A DNA stretch of 64,000 nt, taken from positions 64,479 through 128,478 of the forward strand of contig CANPYM010000001.1 in NCBI GenBank assembly GCA_947588685.1, in the 5' to 3' direction. This DNA comes from an uncultured Bacilli bacterium. Lineage in GTDB: Bacteria; Bacillota_I; Bacilli_A; RF39; UBA660. The notes below the pieces were generated by a model, which was not told the DNA's origin, searched no databases, and saw only the letters and a list, made by a program, of their open reading frames with translations. Every line of letters begins with the position of its first letter. Positions within the stretch are counted from its first letter, which is position 1. Of the stretch, positions 17,135 through 27,976 are shown piece by piece. The translations under genes and the position numbers were made by a program.

Positions 17135-18457
17135 TTAAAAATAATTTTTTAAAAGAGAGTTTAACTCAACCGCATATTCCATTGGTAACTCTTCTCTAAA
17201 GCGATCAATAAAGCCCATAATAATTAACTCTTTAGCTTTTTCTTCACTAATACCCCGACTCATTAAATAAAATAATTTATCTTTACTAATTTTCGCAACC
17301 GTTGCTTCGTGGTTTAAGTTAGAAGTATTATTCTCTACAATATTTTTAGGGATTGTATCGCTTTTAGATATCTCATCTAAAATAATGGTATCACATTTAA
17401 CAGTGGCATTAGCGTGGTGAGCGTCTTTGGTAATGCGTACGGTACCCCGGTAATCAGCTTCGCCACCATTAGCAGCAATCGATTTACTGATAATTTCACT
17501 CGTTGTATGGGGCGCTAGATGAATCATTTTGGCCCCTGTATCTTGTGTTTGTCCTTTAGTTGCAACAGCGATAGAAATACATCTACCTAAAGCATATGGA
17601 CCCGACAAGATACAAGATGGATACTTCATATTAACACAGGAACCGATATTACCATCAATCCATTCCATCACGCCACCTTCTTCGACCATTGCCCTTTTTG
17701 TAACAAGATTATATAAGTTATTAGACCAATTTTGAATAGTTGTATAACGGCATTTAGCGCCTTTTTTAACATAGATTTCAACGACAGCGGCGTGGAGAGA
17801 CTCAGATGAATAAGTTGGAGCGGTACATCCTTCCATATAGTGAAGTTCAGCTCCTTCATCAACAATGATAATCGTTCTTTCAAATTGTCCCATCTTCTCA
17901 CTATTAAGACGGAAGTAACTTTGTAAAGGACGATCTAATTTCGTATGCGGTGGGATATAAATAAATGTTCCCCCACTCCAAACAGCGCCATTTAATGCCG
18001 TATATTTATTTTCATCATATTTAACTAAATTATTAAAATATTCCTTGAAAAGATCAGGGTATTTTTTTAAAGCTGTGTCGGTATCACAAAAGATAATATT
18101 TTTTTCTTCTAATTTTTTAATCATATTGTGATAGACAACTTCGCTTTCATATTGGGCACCAATACCTGCTAAATATTTCTTTTCGGCATCAGGTAAACCT
18201 AGTTTATCAAAAGTATCACGGATATCCTGTGGAACATCATCCCAACTATTTTTGACCTCATCTGTCATTCTTCTAAAATAAGTAATATTATCAAAATCAA
18301 GACGAAGTTCTGGCCCAAAAGATGGTTCACTAAAAGTTGCAAAAGTCTTATATGCTTGCACACGAAAATCTTGCATCCATTTAGGTTCATTCTTTAGTTT
18401 CGATATTTGTCTTACTTTTTTTTCATTAATACCTTTGATAACCATTGATATCACCAT
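17135..18457 (-). CDS. sufB: Fe-S cluster assembly protein SufB
   Basis: SufB signature regions ([44 protein letters not shown]). Confidence 0.93.
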   Translation of the reverse strand: MVISMVIKGINEKKVRQISKLKNEPKWMQDFRVQAYKTFATFSEPSFGPELRLDFDNITYFRRMTDEVKNSWDDVPQDIRDTFDKLGLPDAEKKYLAGIGAQYESEVVYHNMIKKLEEKNIIFCDTDTALKKYPDLFKEYFNNLVKYDENKYTALNGAVWSGGTFIYIPPHTKLDRPLQSYFRLNSEKMGQFERTIIIVDEGAELHYMEGCTAPTYSSESLHAAVVEIYVKKGAKCRYTTIQNWSNNLYNLVTKRAMVEEGGVMEWIDGNIGSCVNMKYPSCILSGPYALGRCISIAVATKGQTQDTGAKMIHLAPHTTSEIISKSIAANGGEADYRGTVRITKDAHHANATVKCDTIILDEISKSDTIPKNIVENNTSNLNHEATVAKISKDKLFYLMSRGISEEKAKELIIMGFIDRFREELPMEYAVELNSLLKNYF

Positions 18458-18495
18458 CTAATATTATACTAAAAACACCAAATAAAAAAAAGAAC

Positions 18496-18933
18496 TTATG
18501 ATTCTTTTTTTGTTTTTTGATAAATCGCACAAAAGTCAATAACCGTAGGCCCCGCTTCCGTTTTTGGCTTGCTTAACTCTTGATGAAGAAGACGGGCTTC
18601 TTCAATTCGGGGATTTAAATAGGTATCTTTATCCTCTGGAATACCAAAAACATCTTTAACACTATCCCACATATTTTCAAAAGGATACATATCATAAACG
18701 TATTTAACATTAGTTGTTAAACTATTTAATTCAAATTCGGGAATAACATAATCTTCCATATCGATAATGTGATACCGCTTACCGCGTTCTTGTAAATCAT
18801 ATGCCCAATCATCAAAAGCTACTACGAGTCGGTAGCATTCACTTTCAAAAGGCATATCAATTTCGCCACTAGAAGTAATAATATGAAACCTTTCAAAGGT
18901 AACAATATGCGCTAAAAAAACTTTACCGTCCAT
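18496..18933 (-). CDS. Hypothetical protein between sufU and sufB
   Basis: 145 aa, no motif recognised. Confidence 0.6.
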   Translation of the reverse strand: MDGKVFLAHIVTFERFHIITSSGEIDMPFESECYRLVVAFDDWAYDLQERGKRYHIIDMEDYVIPEFELNSLTTNVKYVYDMYPFENMWDSVKDVFGIPEDKDTYLNPRIEEARLLHQELSKPKTEAGPTVIDFCAIYQKTKKES

Positions 18934-19375
18934 TTTTCTCTAATTCCTCTAAAGCTTTTTCAATTCCCCACCAAGGAAGTAAAACACATTTTTTCCGGTT
19001 GGGTTGCCGATAAACATCATCGTAGACAACAGCTTGTTCTAAAACATCAGGGTCATATTCTTTTTCATCAATCATATGGCTATAATTAATCAAGATATTT
19101 TTTACTTCATCAACATTTTTACCAATTAAAGTTTCAACCATAATGGAAGCTGATGACGTACACATCGCACACGCTTCCCCATCAAAGCGAACATCTTTAA
19201 CAATGCCATCTTCCACTTTAATTTGAACATTAACTTCATCAATGCAAGATGTATTATTCATATTTTCAGTTATATAAGATGGATCATCTGTTAAACTTTT
19301 ATGACGAGGATTTTGATAGTGGTCTAAAATAATGCTTCTTTTTAAATTTGGTTCCATAGATATCACCACTTGCAT
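18923..19375 (-). CDS. sufU: Fe-S assembly sulfur-transfer protein SufU
   Basis: ILDHYQNPRHK; GEACAMCTSSASIM; RKKCVLLPWWGIEKAL. Confidence 0.9.
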   Translation of the reverse strand: MQVVISMEPNLKRSIILDHYQNPRHKSLTDDPSYITENMNNTSCIDEVNVQIKVEDGIVKDVRFDGEACAMCTSSASIMVETLIGKNVDEVKNILINYSHMIDEKEYDPDVLEQAVVYDDVYRQPNRKKCVLLPWWGIEKALEELEKNGR

Positions 19376-19416
19376 TATACTCTAATACCAAAAAAAAAAC
19401 AATAAAAGTTATTCTT

Positions 19417-21795
19417 TTATTGTTTAACTATTTTAATATAACCTAAATTACCATCAGCTTCTAAAAGGTCACCATCACTAATTTTTTTACTGCAACCTTT
19501 TAAAATAATACAAGGTACATCTAATTCTCTAATTAAAGTTTTAACATTGTGATTAAGATATTGATCCGATATAATGATACCTTCAATCTTCGGTAATTTA
19601 AAAATGATATTAGGACTTAGCGTTTTAGTAACTAAAATGTCTTTACTTCTTAAATTACGTAAATCATTAATACTTTTAACAATAACGGCTCTTCCCATCA
19701 TTTTTCCTTTAGATAAACCGATACCTTTTAAAGCTGTTTTCAAAGTTTCTTTATCCTCACCAAGAAAATTAGGCGCTAAAAAATTAGCATAAGCATTATA
19801 ATATAGTTTTTGCCTTGTACTTTCTTTTAAAAGGCTTTCAGATGCCACCTCACCATCAATATATTTATTAATAGTATTAATATCTAAATGCCAAATATCA
19901 TTTTCATTGGTAATAATTTTCTTATTTAAATAGTATTTAGCTAACATTTTGGTATAACGTTTAACAACAAAATTAAACTTTGATAAATAGTCTTTTAGAT
20001 AGTTTTTAGCAATTAATAATTCTTGTAGTTGTTCTATCTTTTCGTTGATATCGTTATAGTCTTTAGTTTCTAAACTATCATTTAGTATTTTCTTAATCGA
20101 AGAAGAACTTGCATTATTAGGATATGACGTAAAATGGGCAAGTAGCTTCTTTATTTTTCTAATCACAATTTCAACATCTTCAACGTAGCAAACAGAAGAC
20201 AAGTCCGTCTCATCATCACTTAAATAGCCATAAGCATCAATAAAATAACGAAATAAAGGATGATAGAAAGAGGAACTGGATTTTTCATAATCACTAATAA
20301 TTTTATAAGTTGGCGTCGCATACCAATAATGGTAACTTTCCTTATCAGAATTAATCTTAGAAACTAAATCATATAGTATTTTTTGAATTCGTTCTTTTGG
20401 ATACTTATCCTTAACCGTAATTAAGTCTTCAAACTGTTTGACACTGATAATATCTTTTAAAGAATTATAGACAAGTAATTTATCAATATCGATTAAAAGT
20501 TCTAATTCAAGATAGTGTTTAGCTAAGGCGTAATAATCACTAAATACTAATTTAAGCCAGTAATTTTCGACATTGGCACCATTAGTTCTTGGCATATTAT
20601 GACAATATGTATTATAACTTTTGTGAGCTTCTTCACACCATTTAGAAGCATTTTTCATCATTAAGTGAATTCTTTGTTCAATCTGTTTTACATTAGCTCG
20701 TCTTATTCTTTTAAGTTTAAAAGAGACTTTAACATCACCCTTAGGACTAATGCCATATAAATATTTAAAATAATTAGCATCATAATCCATTATTTTCATA
20801 AATAAGTTTTCATAAAATGATATATCACAATATACACCATTAAAAAGAAGTGATAACGTCTTTCCACTAACATCATAAGTATCCATATATTTAGATATAA
20901 CATCATCATAACTATATTTATATAGACTATACATAAACGCTTTAGGAACTAACGGCATTTTCTTTAACTTACCCTGATAATTATCAAAGATAATCTTATC
21001 AATCATCTTACCCTGCAACACATATATTTCATCATGACTTATAGCTAGTTCTATTTCTAAAGGATATCCAAAATTATTTTGAAGTTGATGCGCCAAACTA
21101 AGCGTTTTCGAAATCATATCTGAACTAATTAGTTTATACTTATCCTCATATAGATATTTAGATGTATTGTAGTCATAGATATATTGTTCAAATTGATCTT
21201 CTTTTTGAACATCAATGGTCATTTCACTACTTTTTAAATGAACAGGATTCATTGTTACAATTGATATATATTTACTAGTTTCTAATTCTTTTTGAACAAT
21301 AACCGCCATTAATAATTCTTTATAATCAATTTTCTTTTTATAAATATAAGACAAAGTATTATAAGAGAATAATTCTTTATAACAATTAATAATACCTTTT
21401 AAAACATTATTTTTATTAATACCTTTTCTAACTGGTAATAATCCGGCAAAGGAAAAAGCAGAATCAATACTTGAACGAATAATATAATTATCACCATCGC
21501 TAACAAAAGAAATTATTTTCTCACTAGCTTCTTCGGATAACGTAACTTGATCAAATAAAGTATTAATTTCTTTTGAAATAGTAACAATATTATCAATACT
21601 AAGTCTTTGCATTAAAGTATCTATTTTATCCTTAATCGGACGAATAGCAACTAAATATTCATTCGTATCAATTGCAATACTTCTAGGTGTTTTATAGCCA
21701 AAACGATTAGCATCTACTAAAAAGCGAGCTTTAGCGCCAATATTTTTAGCTCCCATAAAACTATTTAATTCAACAACCATACTATCACCAAACAA
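19417..21795 (-). CDS. PEP synthase/rifampin-phosphotransferase-like protein with atypical swivel domain
   Basis: N-terminal FMGAKNIGAKARFLVDANRFGYKTPRSIAI, EIELAISHDEIYVLQGKM; C-terminal PEP-utilising mobile domain. Confidence 0.65.
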   Translation of the reverse strand: MFGDSMVVELNSFMGAKNIGAKARFLVDANRFGYKTPRSIAIDTNEYLVAIRPIKDKIDTLMQRLSIDNIVTISKEINTLFDQVTLSEEASEKIISFVSDGDNYIIRSSIDSAFSFAGLLPVRKGINKNNVLKGIINCYKELFSYNTLSYIYKKKIDYKELLMAVIVQKELETSKYISIVTMNPVHLKSSEMTIDVQKEDQFEQYIYDYNTSKYLYEDKYKLISSDMISKTLSLAHQLQNNFGYPLEIELAISHDEIYVLQGKMIDKIIFDNYQGKLKKMPLVPKAFMYSLYKYSYDDVISKYMDTYDVSGKTLSLLFNGVYCDISFYENLFMKIMDYDANYFKYLYGISPKGDVKVSFKLKRIRRANVKQIEQRIHLMMKNASKWCEEAHKSYNTYCHNMPRTNGANVENYWLKLVFSDYYALAKHYLELELLIDIDKLLVYNSLKDIISVKQFEDLITVKDKYPKERIQKILYDLVSKINSDKESYHYWYATPTYKIISDYEKSSSSFYHPLFRYFIDAYGYLSDDETDLSSVCYVEDVEIVIRKIKKLLAHFTSYPNNASSSSIKKILNDSLETKDYNDINEKIEQLQELLIAKNYLKDYLSKFNFVVKRYTKMLAKYYLNKKIITNENDIWHLDINTINKYIDGEVASESLLKESTRQKLYYNAYANFLAPNFLGEDKETLKTALKGIGLSKGKMMGRAVIVKSINDLRNLRSKDILVTKTLSPNIIFKLPKIEGIIISDQYLNHNVKTLIRELDVPCIILKGCSKKISDGDLLEADGNLGYIKIVKQ

Positions 21796-21868
21796 CTTCA
21801 GAGTAACTATTACCCATTATAACATAAAAAAAGTAAATTGCTACAATTTACTTTTCGTATTCTATAAG

Positions 21869-22129
21869 TTATCTTGCTTCCACAATTAATTTGATAGCTG
21901 TTCTTTCCTCACCATCAATAACAATATCGGTAAAAGCGGGAATGCAGACGAGATTTTTTCCTGATGGAGCGACAAATCCTCTAGCAATCGCAATTGCCTT
22001 AATAGCTTGATTTAAAGCTCCTGCTCCAATAGCTTGGATTTCAACCTCACCTTTTTCGCGAAAAACATTTGCAAGCGCTCCCGCTACGGAATTAGGATTA
22101 GACTTTGTTCCTACTTTAAGTGTTTCCAT
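21869..22129 (-). CDS. spoVS: Stage V sporulation protein S
   Basis: METLKVGTKSNPNSVAGALANVFREKGEVEIQAIGAGALNQAIKAIAIARGFVAPSG. Confidence 0.92.
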   Translation of the reverse strand: METLKVGTKSNPNSVAGALANVFREKGEVEIQAIGAGALNQAIKAIAIARGFVAPSGKNLVCIPAFTDIVIDGEERTAIKLIVEAR

Positions 22130-22209
22130 TATTATCTTCCTTTCTACATTAACTATATGATTTTAACCATTATTTATGAGTATATAAAAAAAAGAATGTT
22201 ACCATTCTT

Positions 22210-23235
22210 TTACATATTAGGATCAACTAAGATTTTAATTGCTGCATCAGTTCCAGAAGTTAATCTTTCGTATGATGCTTGAACATCTTCAAGACGTACT
22301 AAATCATCTTTGAACTTTAAGACATCGATTTGTTTATTAGACATTAAATCAATACATTCTTGGAATTCTTTCTTTGTATAAGCAATGGCTCCTTGAAGAT
22401 CTAATTCCTTTGTAACAGCTAAAGCGGTTGGAATCGTTATCGCATCAAGTGATACACCAGCTAAAACAACTCTACCACCAGGTTTAACAACTAAGATGGC
22501 TGATGTTACAGCTGGGGCATTACCACAACATTCAATAACTTTATCAAAGCCACCATTAGTTTTAGCTAACATATTAGGAACCATATCTTGGCTTCTAGCA
22601 TCAACCCATTCATCAGCAACGCCTAAACTTACGGCTTTGTTTCCTCTTGCTTCGTTGGTCTCAGATACAACAACTAAACTTGCACCTTCCATTTTAGCAA
22701 ACATTGCTGATACTAAACCGATAATACCGCCACCAACAACTAATACTTTATCACCAACTTTAATATCAGCTAAGTGAATAGCATGTAAACCAACAGCCGT
22801 AGGTTCAACCATAGCTACTTCTTCATCAGTAATATTATCAGGTACTTTAATAACCATATCAGGACGAATGGCCATCTTTGGAGCATAAGCTCCTGGATAA
22901 GTTAAAGATAAACCCGTCGCATTAGTCCAAGTCTCTGGACAATATTGTGGGTTACCCGTAAGACAAGCTTCACAATGACCACAAGGTGAGATTGGAAGAG
23001 CTGTTACTCGATCTCCTACCTTTAAGTCTTCACGAGCTCCAACATCAGTTACAATACCACAATATTCATGGCCCATAACAAGACCAGCAGGCGCACCAGC
23101 TACCCAGTAATGAATATCTGATCCACAAATACCTGCTTTTTTAACATCAATTAAAACATCTTTACCATTAGGAACCGGTTCAGCCATTTCCTTTACTTCA
23201 AATTCTCTTGCTCCTTTAATCGCTACACATTTCAT
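22210..23235 (-). CDS. Zinc-dependent alcohol/polyol dehydrogenase (MDR family)
   Basis: GICGSDIHYW; GHEYCGIV; CGHCEACLTGNPQYC; VVGGGIIGL. Confidence 0.88.
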   Translation of the reverse strand: MKCVAIKGAREFEVKEMAEPVPNGKDVLIDVKKAGICGSDIHYWVAGAPAGLVMGHEYCGIVTDVGAREDLKVGDRVTALPISPCGHCEACLTGNPQYCPETWTNATGLSLTYPGAYAPKMAIRPDMVIKVPDNITDEEVAMVEPTAVGLHAIHLADIKVGDKVLVVGGGIIGLVSAMFAKMEGASLVVVSETNEARGNKAVSLGVADEWVDARSQDMVPNMLAKTNGGFDKVIECCGNAPAVTSAILVVKPGGRVVLAGVSLDAITIPTALAVTKELDLQGAIAYTKKEFQECIDLMSNKQIDVLKFKDDLVRLEDVQASYERLTSGTDAAIKILVDPNM

Positions 23236-23383
23236 AATTTTCCTCCTATCTTCTACTTATATTATACCCTACCCCTTTTTATTTATCAATCAAAATTATT
23301 TTATTAGACACATTAAAGTGTCAAGTAATTATTTTTCTTTCAAAAAGAAATGTGATAAAATGGTTATGGTAAGTAGGTGAACT

Positions 23384-24256
23384 ATGAAAAGAAGATTGTT
23401 TAAAGACCGCAAAGATGGAAGAAGAATTGACCATCTATCAGGAATGGGTCAAATAATATTAGATTTAAAACCTAAAAGATGTGATAGTTATGTTTTTATC
23501 AATCAAGAAATGGATTTAACTACCTTAACGGAATATATCAAAAAGAAAAAAGAAAATGGCGAGGAGCTAACTTTCTTTCATGCCTTTGTAACCGCGATTG
23601 GTAAAACTTTCTATAACCGGCCAAAGTTAAATTATTTCGTAGCTAATAGACATCTTTATGAACATAATGATATCGTTGTTTCTTTTGTAGCTAAAGTAGC
23701 CTTTGATGATCATAGTGAAGAGATGATGATTATGATTCCGATTCTTCCTAATGATAATATCTATACGATTAGTAAAAGGATTAAAGAGAAAGTTAAGGCC
23801 ATTCGGGATAATAGCGCTAAAAAAGAAGGCGCTAATAGTGCGATTGATATCTTAGGGCGTCTACCTAATATCATAAGAGTACCTCTTGTAGGAATATTTA
23901 AATGGTTAGATAGAAAAGGTCATTTACCTAATTCCTTAATTAAAGATAATCTATATTATAGTAGTATTATTGTTTCTAATCTAGGATCAATTCATTGTGG
24001 GGCTATCCACCACAACATTACGGATTTTGGCTCCTGTTCATCTTTAGCAACAATGGGTGAAATTAAAGATGAAGAAAAAATCATCGATGGTAAAAAAGTG
24101 ATTCTTAAAATATGTGATTTCGGTATTAATTTTGATGAAAGAGTTGCCGATGGCTATTATTTTGCTAAATCAATTAAATTAATTCAATATCTTTTCCTTC
24201 ATCCTGAAGAATTAGAAAGCGATGTCAGTGAAAAAATTGATGTACCATTAAAATAG
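23384..24256 (+). CDS. Stand-alone 2-oxoacid dehydrogenase acyltransferase (CAT-like) domain protein
   Basis: C-terminal DFGINFDERVADGYYFAKS; no lipoyl or E3-binding domain. Confidence 0.7.
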   Translation: MKRRLFKDRKDGRRIDHLSGMGQIILDLKPKRCDSYVFINQEMDLTTLTEYIKKKKENGEELTFFHAFVTAIGKTFYNRPKLNYFVANRHLYEHNDIVVSFVAKVAFDDHSEEMMIMIPILPNDNIYTISKRIKEKVKAIRDNSAKKEGANSAIDILGRLPNIIRVPLVGIFKWLDRKGHLPNSLIKDNLYYSSIIVSNLGSIHCGAIHHNITDFGSCSSLATMGEIKDEEKIIDGKKVILKICDFGINFDERVADGYYFAKSIKLIQYLFLHPEELESDVSEKIDVPLK

Positions 24257-24272
24257 AAGAGAAACTAATTAT

Positions 24273-24299
24273 TGAACTGAACCCCAAGAGTTGGACAGT
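24273..24299. mobile_element. Possible solo IS3-family (IS150-like) terminal repeat remnant
   Basis: tTGAACTGAACCCCAAGAGTTGGACAGT resembles IS150-group ends; no transposase adjacent. Confidence 0.4.
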
Positions 24300-24959
24300 T
24301 TAATTATTTAGTCTCTCTTTTTTGATAGCTTTTTGCCACTTAATGATACCAAAAATATTGATAATAGTATAACCTATAGATACTAAAAGTAACATAATGG
24401 CGCCATCGCCATGATTAATAACGGCAAAAGTCCAAAGGAACAAATCAAGGATGTTATTAGCAAGCCATACCCACCAACATTCTTTATAACGAAGATTCAT
24501 TAAAACAACGCCACAAAAATTAATACATTGAGAAGTTGCATCTAAAAAGGCTAATTGAACAGTTGGAATAAAGTTTAAAAAGTAACCAGTAATAAAACCA
24601 CCACTAATACATATTAAAGTTACTAAAACAGATACTTTGGGAGTAAAGGTGCGAACAATAACTTTTTTATTGACTAACTTTTTTCGCCACATAATAAATC
24701 CTATGACTTGAAGAGGAGAAAAGATTAAATAGTATGATATGACTGTTCCAAAAAAATGATTTTTATAGGCAACATAGCCCATTAAAAGATAATTAATGAA
24801 TCCTAAGATGTAATTAACTCTTTTTCCTTCTGTCGCAAAATAAGAACAAAGTAGTCCCGTAAAAAGGGTTAAGCCGCCGATTAAAAGATCGTGAGTTAAA
24901 AGGCCTGATACCACTGAAACAATGGCACTTATAGTAATTAAAATAATATCTTTTTTCAT
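24300..24959 (-). CDS. pnuC: PnuC-family nicotinamide riboside transporter
   Basis: Multi-TM, YILGFINYLLMGYVAYKNHFFG, NLRYKECWWVWLANNILDLFLW. Confidence 0.8.
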   Translation of the reverse strand: MKKDIILITISAIVSVVSGLLTHDLLIGGLTLFTGLLCSYFATEGKRVNYILGFINYLLMGYVAYKNHFFGTVISYYLIFSPLQVIGFIMWRKKLVNKKVIVRTFTPKVSVLVTLICISGGFITGYFLNFIPTVQLAFLDATSQCINFCGVVLMNLRYKECWWVWLANNILDLFLWTFAVINHGDGAIMLLLVSIGYTIINIFGIIKWQKAIKKERLNN

Positions 24960-24963
24960 AGAT

Positions 24964-26391
24964 TTAATTGTTAACCCGGTGGTGAACTTCTTTCGTAGCC
25001 ATCGTCAAGGCAGCAAAGGTGTATCCATTTTCTTTTCCATATGTAATAATATCTTCTAAGGCATCCCTAGTTGGTACTTTAATATCATGCATTAAAACGA
25101 CATTAGGACGCGTCCTTGATAATGATTTGATAACATTTTGATATACTTCTTCTTTCGTTTTTGCTCCCCCGGCATCATTACTATCAATATTCCAATCAAA
25201 ATAATGATATCCTCTTGCCTCAACTTCTTTAGTTAGAGTGGTCATAATCCCTTTTTGATAATTACGGCTAACTGTATTACTACTACCACCTGGGAATCTA
25301 ATAATTCTAGCGTCTATACCGGTTAGTTTATAAACCCTAGTATGAACTTTTTCCAAATCTTCAAAGTAAGCATCAATAGAAGCATACACTTTCGCATAAT
25401 TATGACTAGCCGTATGAAGCGCTACAGTATGTCCTTCATTATGTTCCCTCTTAATTAAATCATCCGGTCCATTATTAGTAACAAAGAATGTTGCTTTAAC
25501 ACCTTCTTTTTTTAAAATATCTAAAATCGTCGCCGTCGTCTTAGCGCTAGGACCATCGTCGAATGTTAAATAAATAACGCCACCCGTTGGTTTTTCGGTA
25601 ACTTTAACTTCTCTTTTAATAGATGCTTTATGACCCTCTTTATCTTCAACTTCATAAATAACTTCATAAGTACCTAAAACTTTATTATTGATTTTATTGG
25701 TAACAACAACTTTATTAGTTAAATCATTACCGCAATCATCGTAAGCTTTATAGCCAATTTCATGATATGGATTCCCTTGATACATACTAACAGTACTAGA
25801 GCCAGATAAAGTTATCGTTGGTTTTACGAGTTCTTTCTTAACAATCGTTCTTTCAGCTAAAGCTTTATTACCGCTTCGATCTGTTACTTCATAAGTAATT
25901 TTACCATCTTCAATATGGGTTATAACCTTCTTTGAAAGATCACCATCCACGTCATCATAAACTTTATATCCTAGTTCTTTATATTCGGTATTTTCACATA
26001 CATAGACCACATCATCACCAATTAATTCTATGACGGGTCCTTTAATATCTTGAACAATGACAGTTCTTTTAACTTCTTTTTCGATAAGGCCTTTATCGAT
26101 TTTATAGATGACCTCGTAAGTTCCTACTTTAGATGTATCAACGTTACTCTCCGTTTTAATATCTTGGTTAACTTTATGGCCTTGATAAATGGCTTTAGCG
26201 CCAGCATCAACATATTTACTGTTAACGCCAATTTTTATTTCTTCCTCACCATTTAAGGATAGTTTCGGCACTAAAAAGAAAGAAAAAGCCAAACCTAAAA
26301 GAACTGCCCCAAGAAAAAGAGTTAAGACGATTAAGGTTTGCTTTCCATATTTTATTTTTTTATTTTTTGTTGTTAAATCTTTCTCTTCCAT
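24964..26391 (-). CDS. Secreted/membrane polysaccharide deacetylase with Ig-like DUF5011 repeats
   Basis: YLTFDDGPSAKTTATILDILKKEGVKATFFV; three Ig-like ITLSGSSTV.../VIELIGDD... repeats. Confidence 0.88.
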   Translation of the reverse strand: MEEKDLTTKNKKIKYGKQTLIVLTLFLGAVLLGLAFSFFLVPKLSLNGEEEIKIGVNSKYVDAGAKAIYQGHKVNQDIKTESNVDTSKVGTYEVIYKIDKGLIEKEVKRTVIVQDIKGPVIELIGDDVVYVCENTEYKELGYKVYDDVDGDLSKKVITHIEDGKITYEVTDRSGNKALAERTIVKKELVKPTITLSGSSTVSMYQGNPYHEIGYKAYDDCGNDLTNKVVVTNKINNKVLGTYEVIYEVEDKEGHKASIKREVKVTEKPTGGVIYLTFDDGPSAKTTATILDILKKEGVKATFFVTNNGPDDLIKREHNEGHTVALHTASHNYAKVYASIDAYFEDLEKVHTRVYKLTGIDARIIRFPGGSSNTVSRNYQKGIMTTLTKEVEARGYHYFDWNIDSNDAGGAKTKEEVYQNVIKSLSRTRPNVVLMHDIKVPTRDALEDIITYGKENGYTFAALTMATKEVHHRVNN

Positions 26392-26455
26392 ACTTCTCGC
26401 CTACTAACATTATTATAGTATAAAGATAATGGGGGTGCAAGAAAATAGTTATTGT

Positions 26456-26500
26456 TGCATAAAAAAATAGTAGCTTAAATAGCCACTATTTTTTTATGCA
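26456..26500. terminator. Long terminator-like inverted repeat
   Basis: TGCATAAAAAAATAGTaGC...GCcACTATTTTTTTATGCA. Confidence 0.75.
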
Positions 26501-27780
26501 TCTAAAACTTTTTTAGCGCAAACACTAGCCATAGCTAATAAGATAACACTCATAATAGATAAAGCAACATATAAAGTAATATTATCTAAAGTATTAGGAT
26601 TACCAATAGCTAATTTGAATGTTACAGTTACTGTAACATCTTCACTAGGCATAGTGAAGATGGCTTTCCCATCTTCGATTCTTACAGGAATAATTTTTCC
26701 AGATGTTGTTTTAACAACAACCTTATCTAAAGCATAATCTTTATCAGCAATTGGGGTAATGGTAATTTCATCATCCTCATATGGATTTTCAGCGGAAACA
26801 TCAGCTTTACCATGTTGTAATTTTCCTAAAGTAACCGTATGTTTATGAACTACTTTACCACTTTCCGTTTGCGTTGTATTATCTGGATCTGCATAGTATG
26901 TTGAAACATCAAGCTCCTCCCCAGTCGTTTTACTAAATGTTCCTTCATATACTTCGATAGGATTATCTCCATTACCAACGCTACTGAATACTAAATCACT
27001 TGTAAAATTACCACCATTTATATCTAGATCGGCGCCACCGCCATCAGTTTTTTGATTAGTAATTAAAGCGTTGTGACCGCTACTACCCTCGGCTTTAAAC
27101 TCACCATCTTCAATGGTCATTGTTCCAGAGTTTTGAATAACTGAATAATCATACTTTTGAACGAACACACCACCACCAATGGTAGCGTTTCCAGCATTCG
27201 TAAGTCCCCAAGATCCTTGAACGCCTGTTTCAATAGTACCATCATTGAATTCTAACGTTGCTCCTGATGCATTATGAATAGCAGCCGCATTCTTAGCTCC
27301 TGATTTGAATGTACCATCATCAATAATTAGAGTCTTATTGTTATAAATAGTTGATACGCCCTCATTAACTCCTTCAGCCTCAAAAGTACCACCTTTAATA
27401 ATTAAAGTACCCTCATTAACAATTGTAGAAACAGTTTTTGTTTGTTTAGCTGTATTAGCCGCAACAACACCGCGACCATCACTATCCATAATTGTTAATT
27501 TAGCATCTGCTGCCTGGATATGAATAGCAACGGATGGGCAATTTCCACTAGCTGGGCAATAATTAGTTATTTTATGACCAGCTAAATCAAGTATTATATC
27601 TTGACCTGACGTTACTTCAAGACCGGTATCAACGTCTGTTAATAAAGTAATTTTATTTCCTTCAACCTTGAACTCCGTTGTTCTTTCAGCTGCTGCATCT
27701 AATGTAACTGCATTAACACGAATGACACTAAAACTTAACATAGCCATAATCGTTAATGCCATAAAACTTATCTTTTTCAT
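26494..27780 (-). CDS. Surface protein with pectate-lyase-like repeats and C-terminal TM anchor
   Basis: Signal peptide, repetitive NEGTLIIKGGTFE/NNKTLIIDDGTFK/NSGTMTIEDGEFK, C-terminal hydrophobic helix. Confidence 0.75.
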   Translation of the reverse strand: MKKISFMALTIMAMLSFSVIRVNAVTLDAAAERTTEFKVEGNKITLLTDVDTGLEVTSGQDIILDLAGHKITNYCPASGNCPSVAIHIQAADAKLTIMDSDGRGVVAANTAKQTKTVSTIVNEGTLIIKGGTFEAEGVNEGVSTIYNNKTLIIDDGTFKSGAKNAAAIHNASGATLEFNDGTIETGVQGSWGLTNAGNATIGGGVFVQKYDYSVIQNSGTMTIEDGEFKAEGSSGHNALITNQKTDGGGADLDINGGNFTSDLVFSSVGNGDNPIEVYEGTFSKTTGEELDVSTYYADPDNTTQTESGKVVHKHTVTLGKLQHGKADVSAENPYEDDEITITPIADKDYALDKVVVKTTSGKIIPVRIEDGKAIFTMPSEDVTVTVTFKLAIGNPNTLDNITLYVALSIMSVILLAMASVCAKKVLDA

Positions 27781-27976
27781 ATATTCTCCTTTCGTACCAG
27801 TTATTATAACATATTAATAATTATTTGCAAGACAAATTTTTAAAAAAGACTTCTATTTGACACAAAGATGTCTATATTTAATTATAGGTAAGAAAAGATG
27901 AGATATACACTAAAATAATAATTTGCATTTTGTTTTTAATTGTAGTAAAATAAATCCGCTTTATGAGGTGATGGTA

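Noticed and set aside
17529-17735. Plus-strand ORFs antisense to sufB and similar short antisense ORFs (19574, 22496, 26050, 40979-, 56556, 62159, 62612)
   Set aside because: Low-complexity antisense frames over well-recognised genes.
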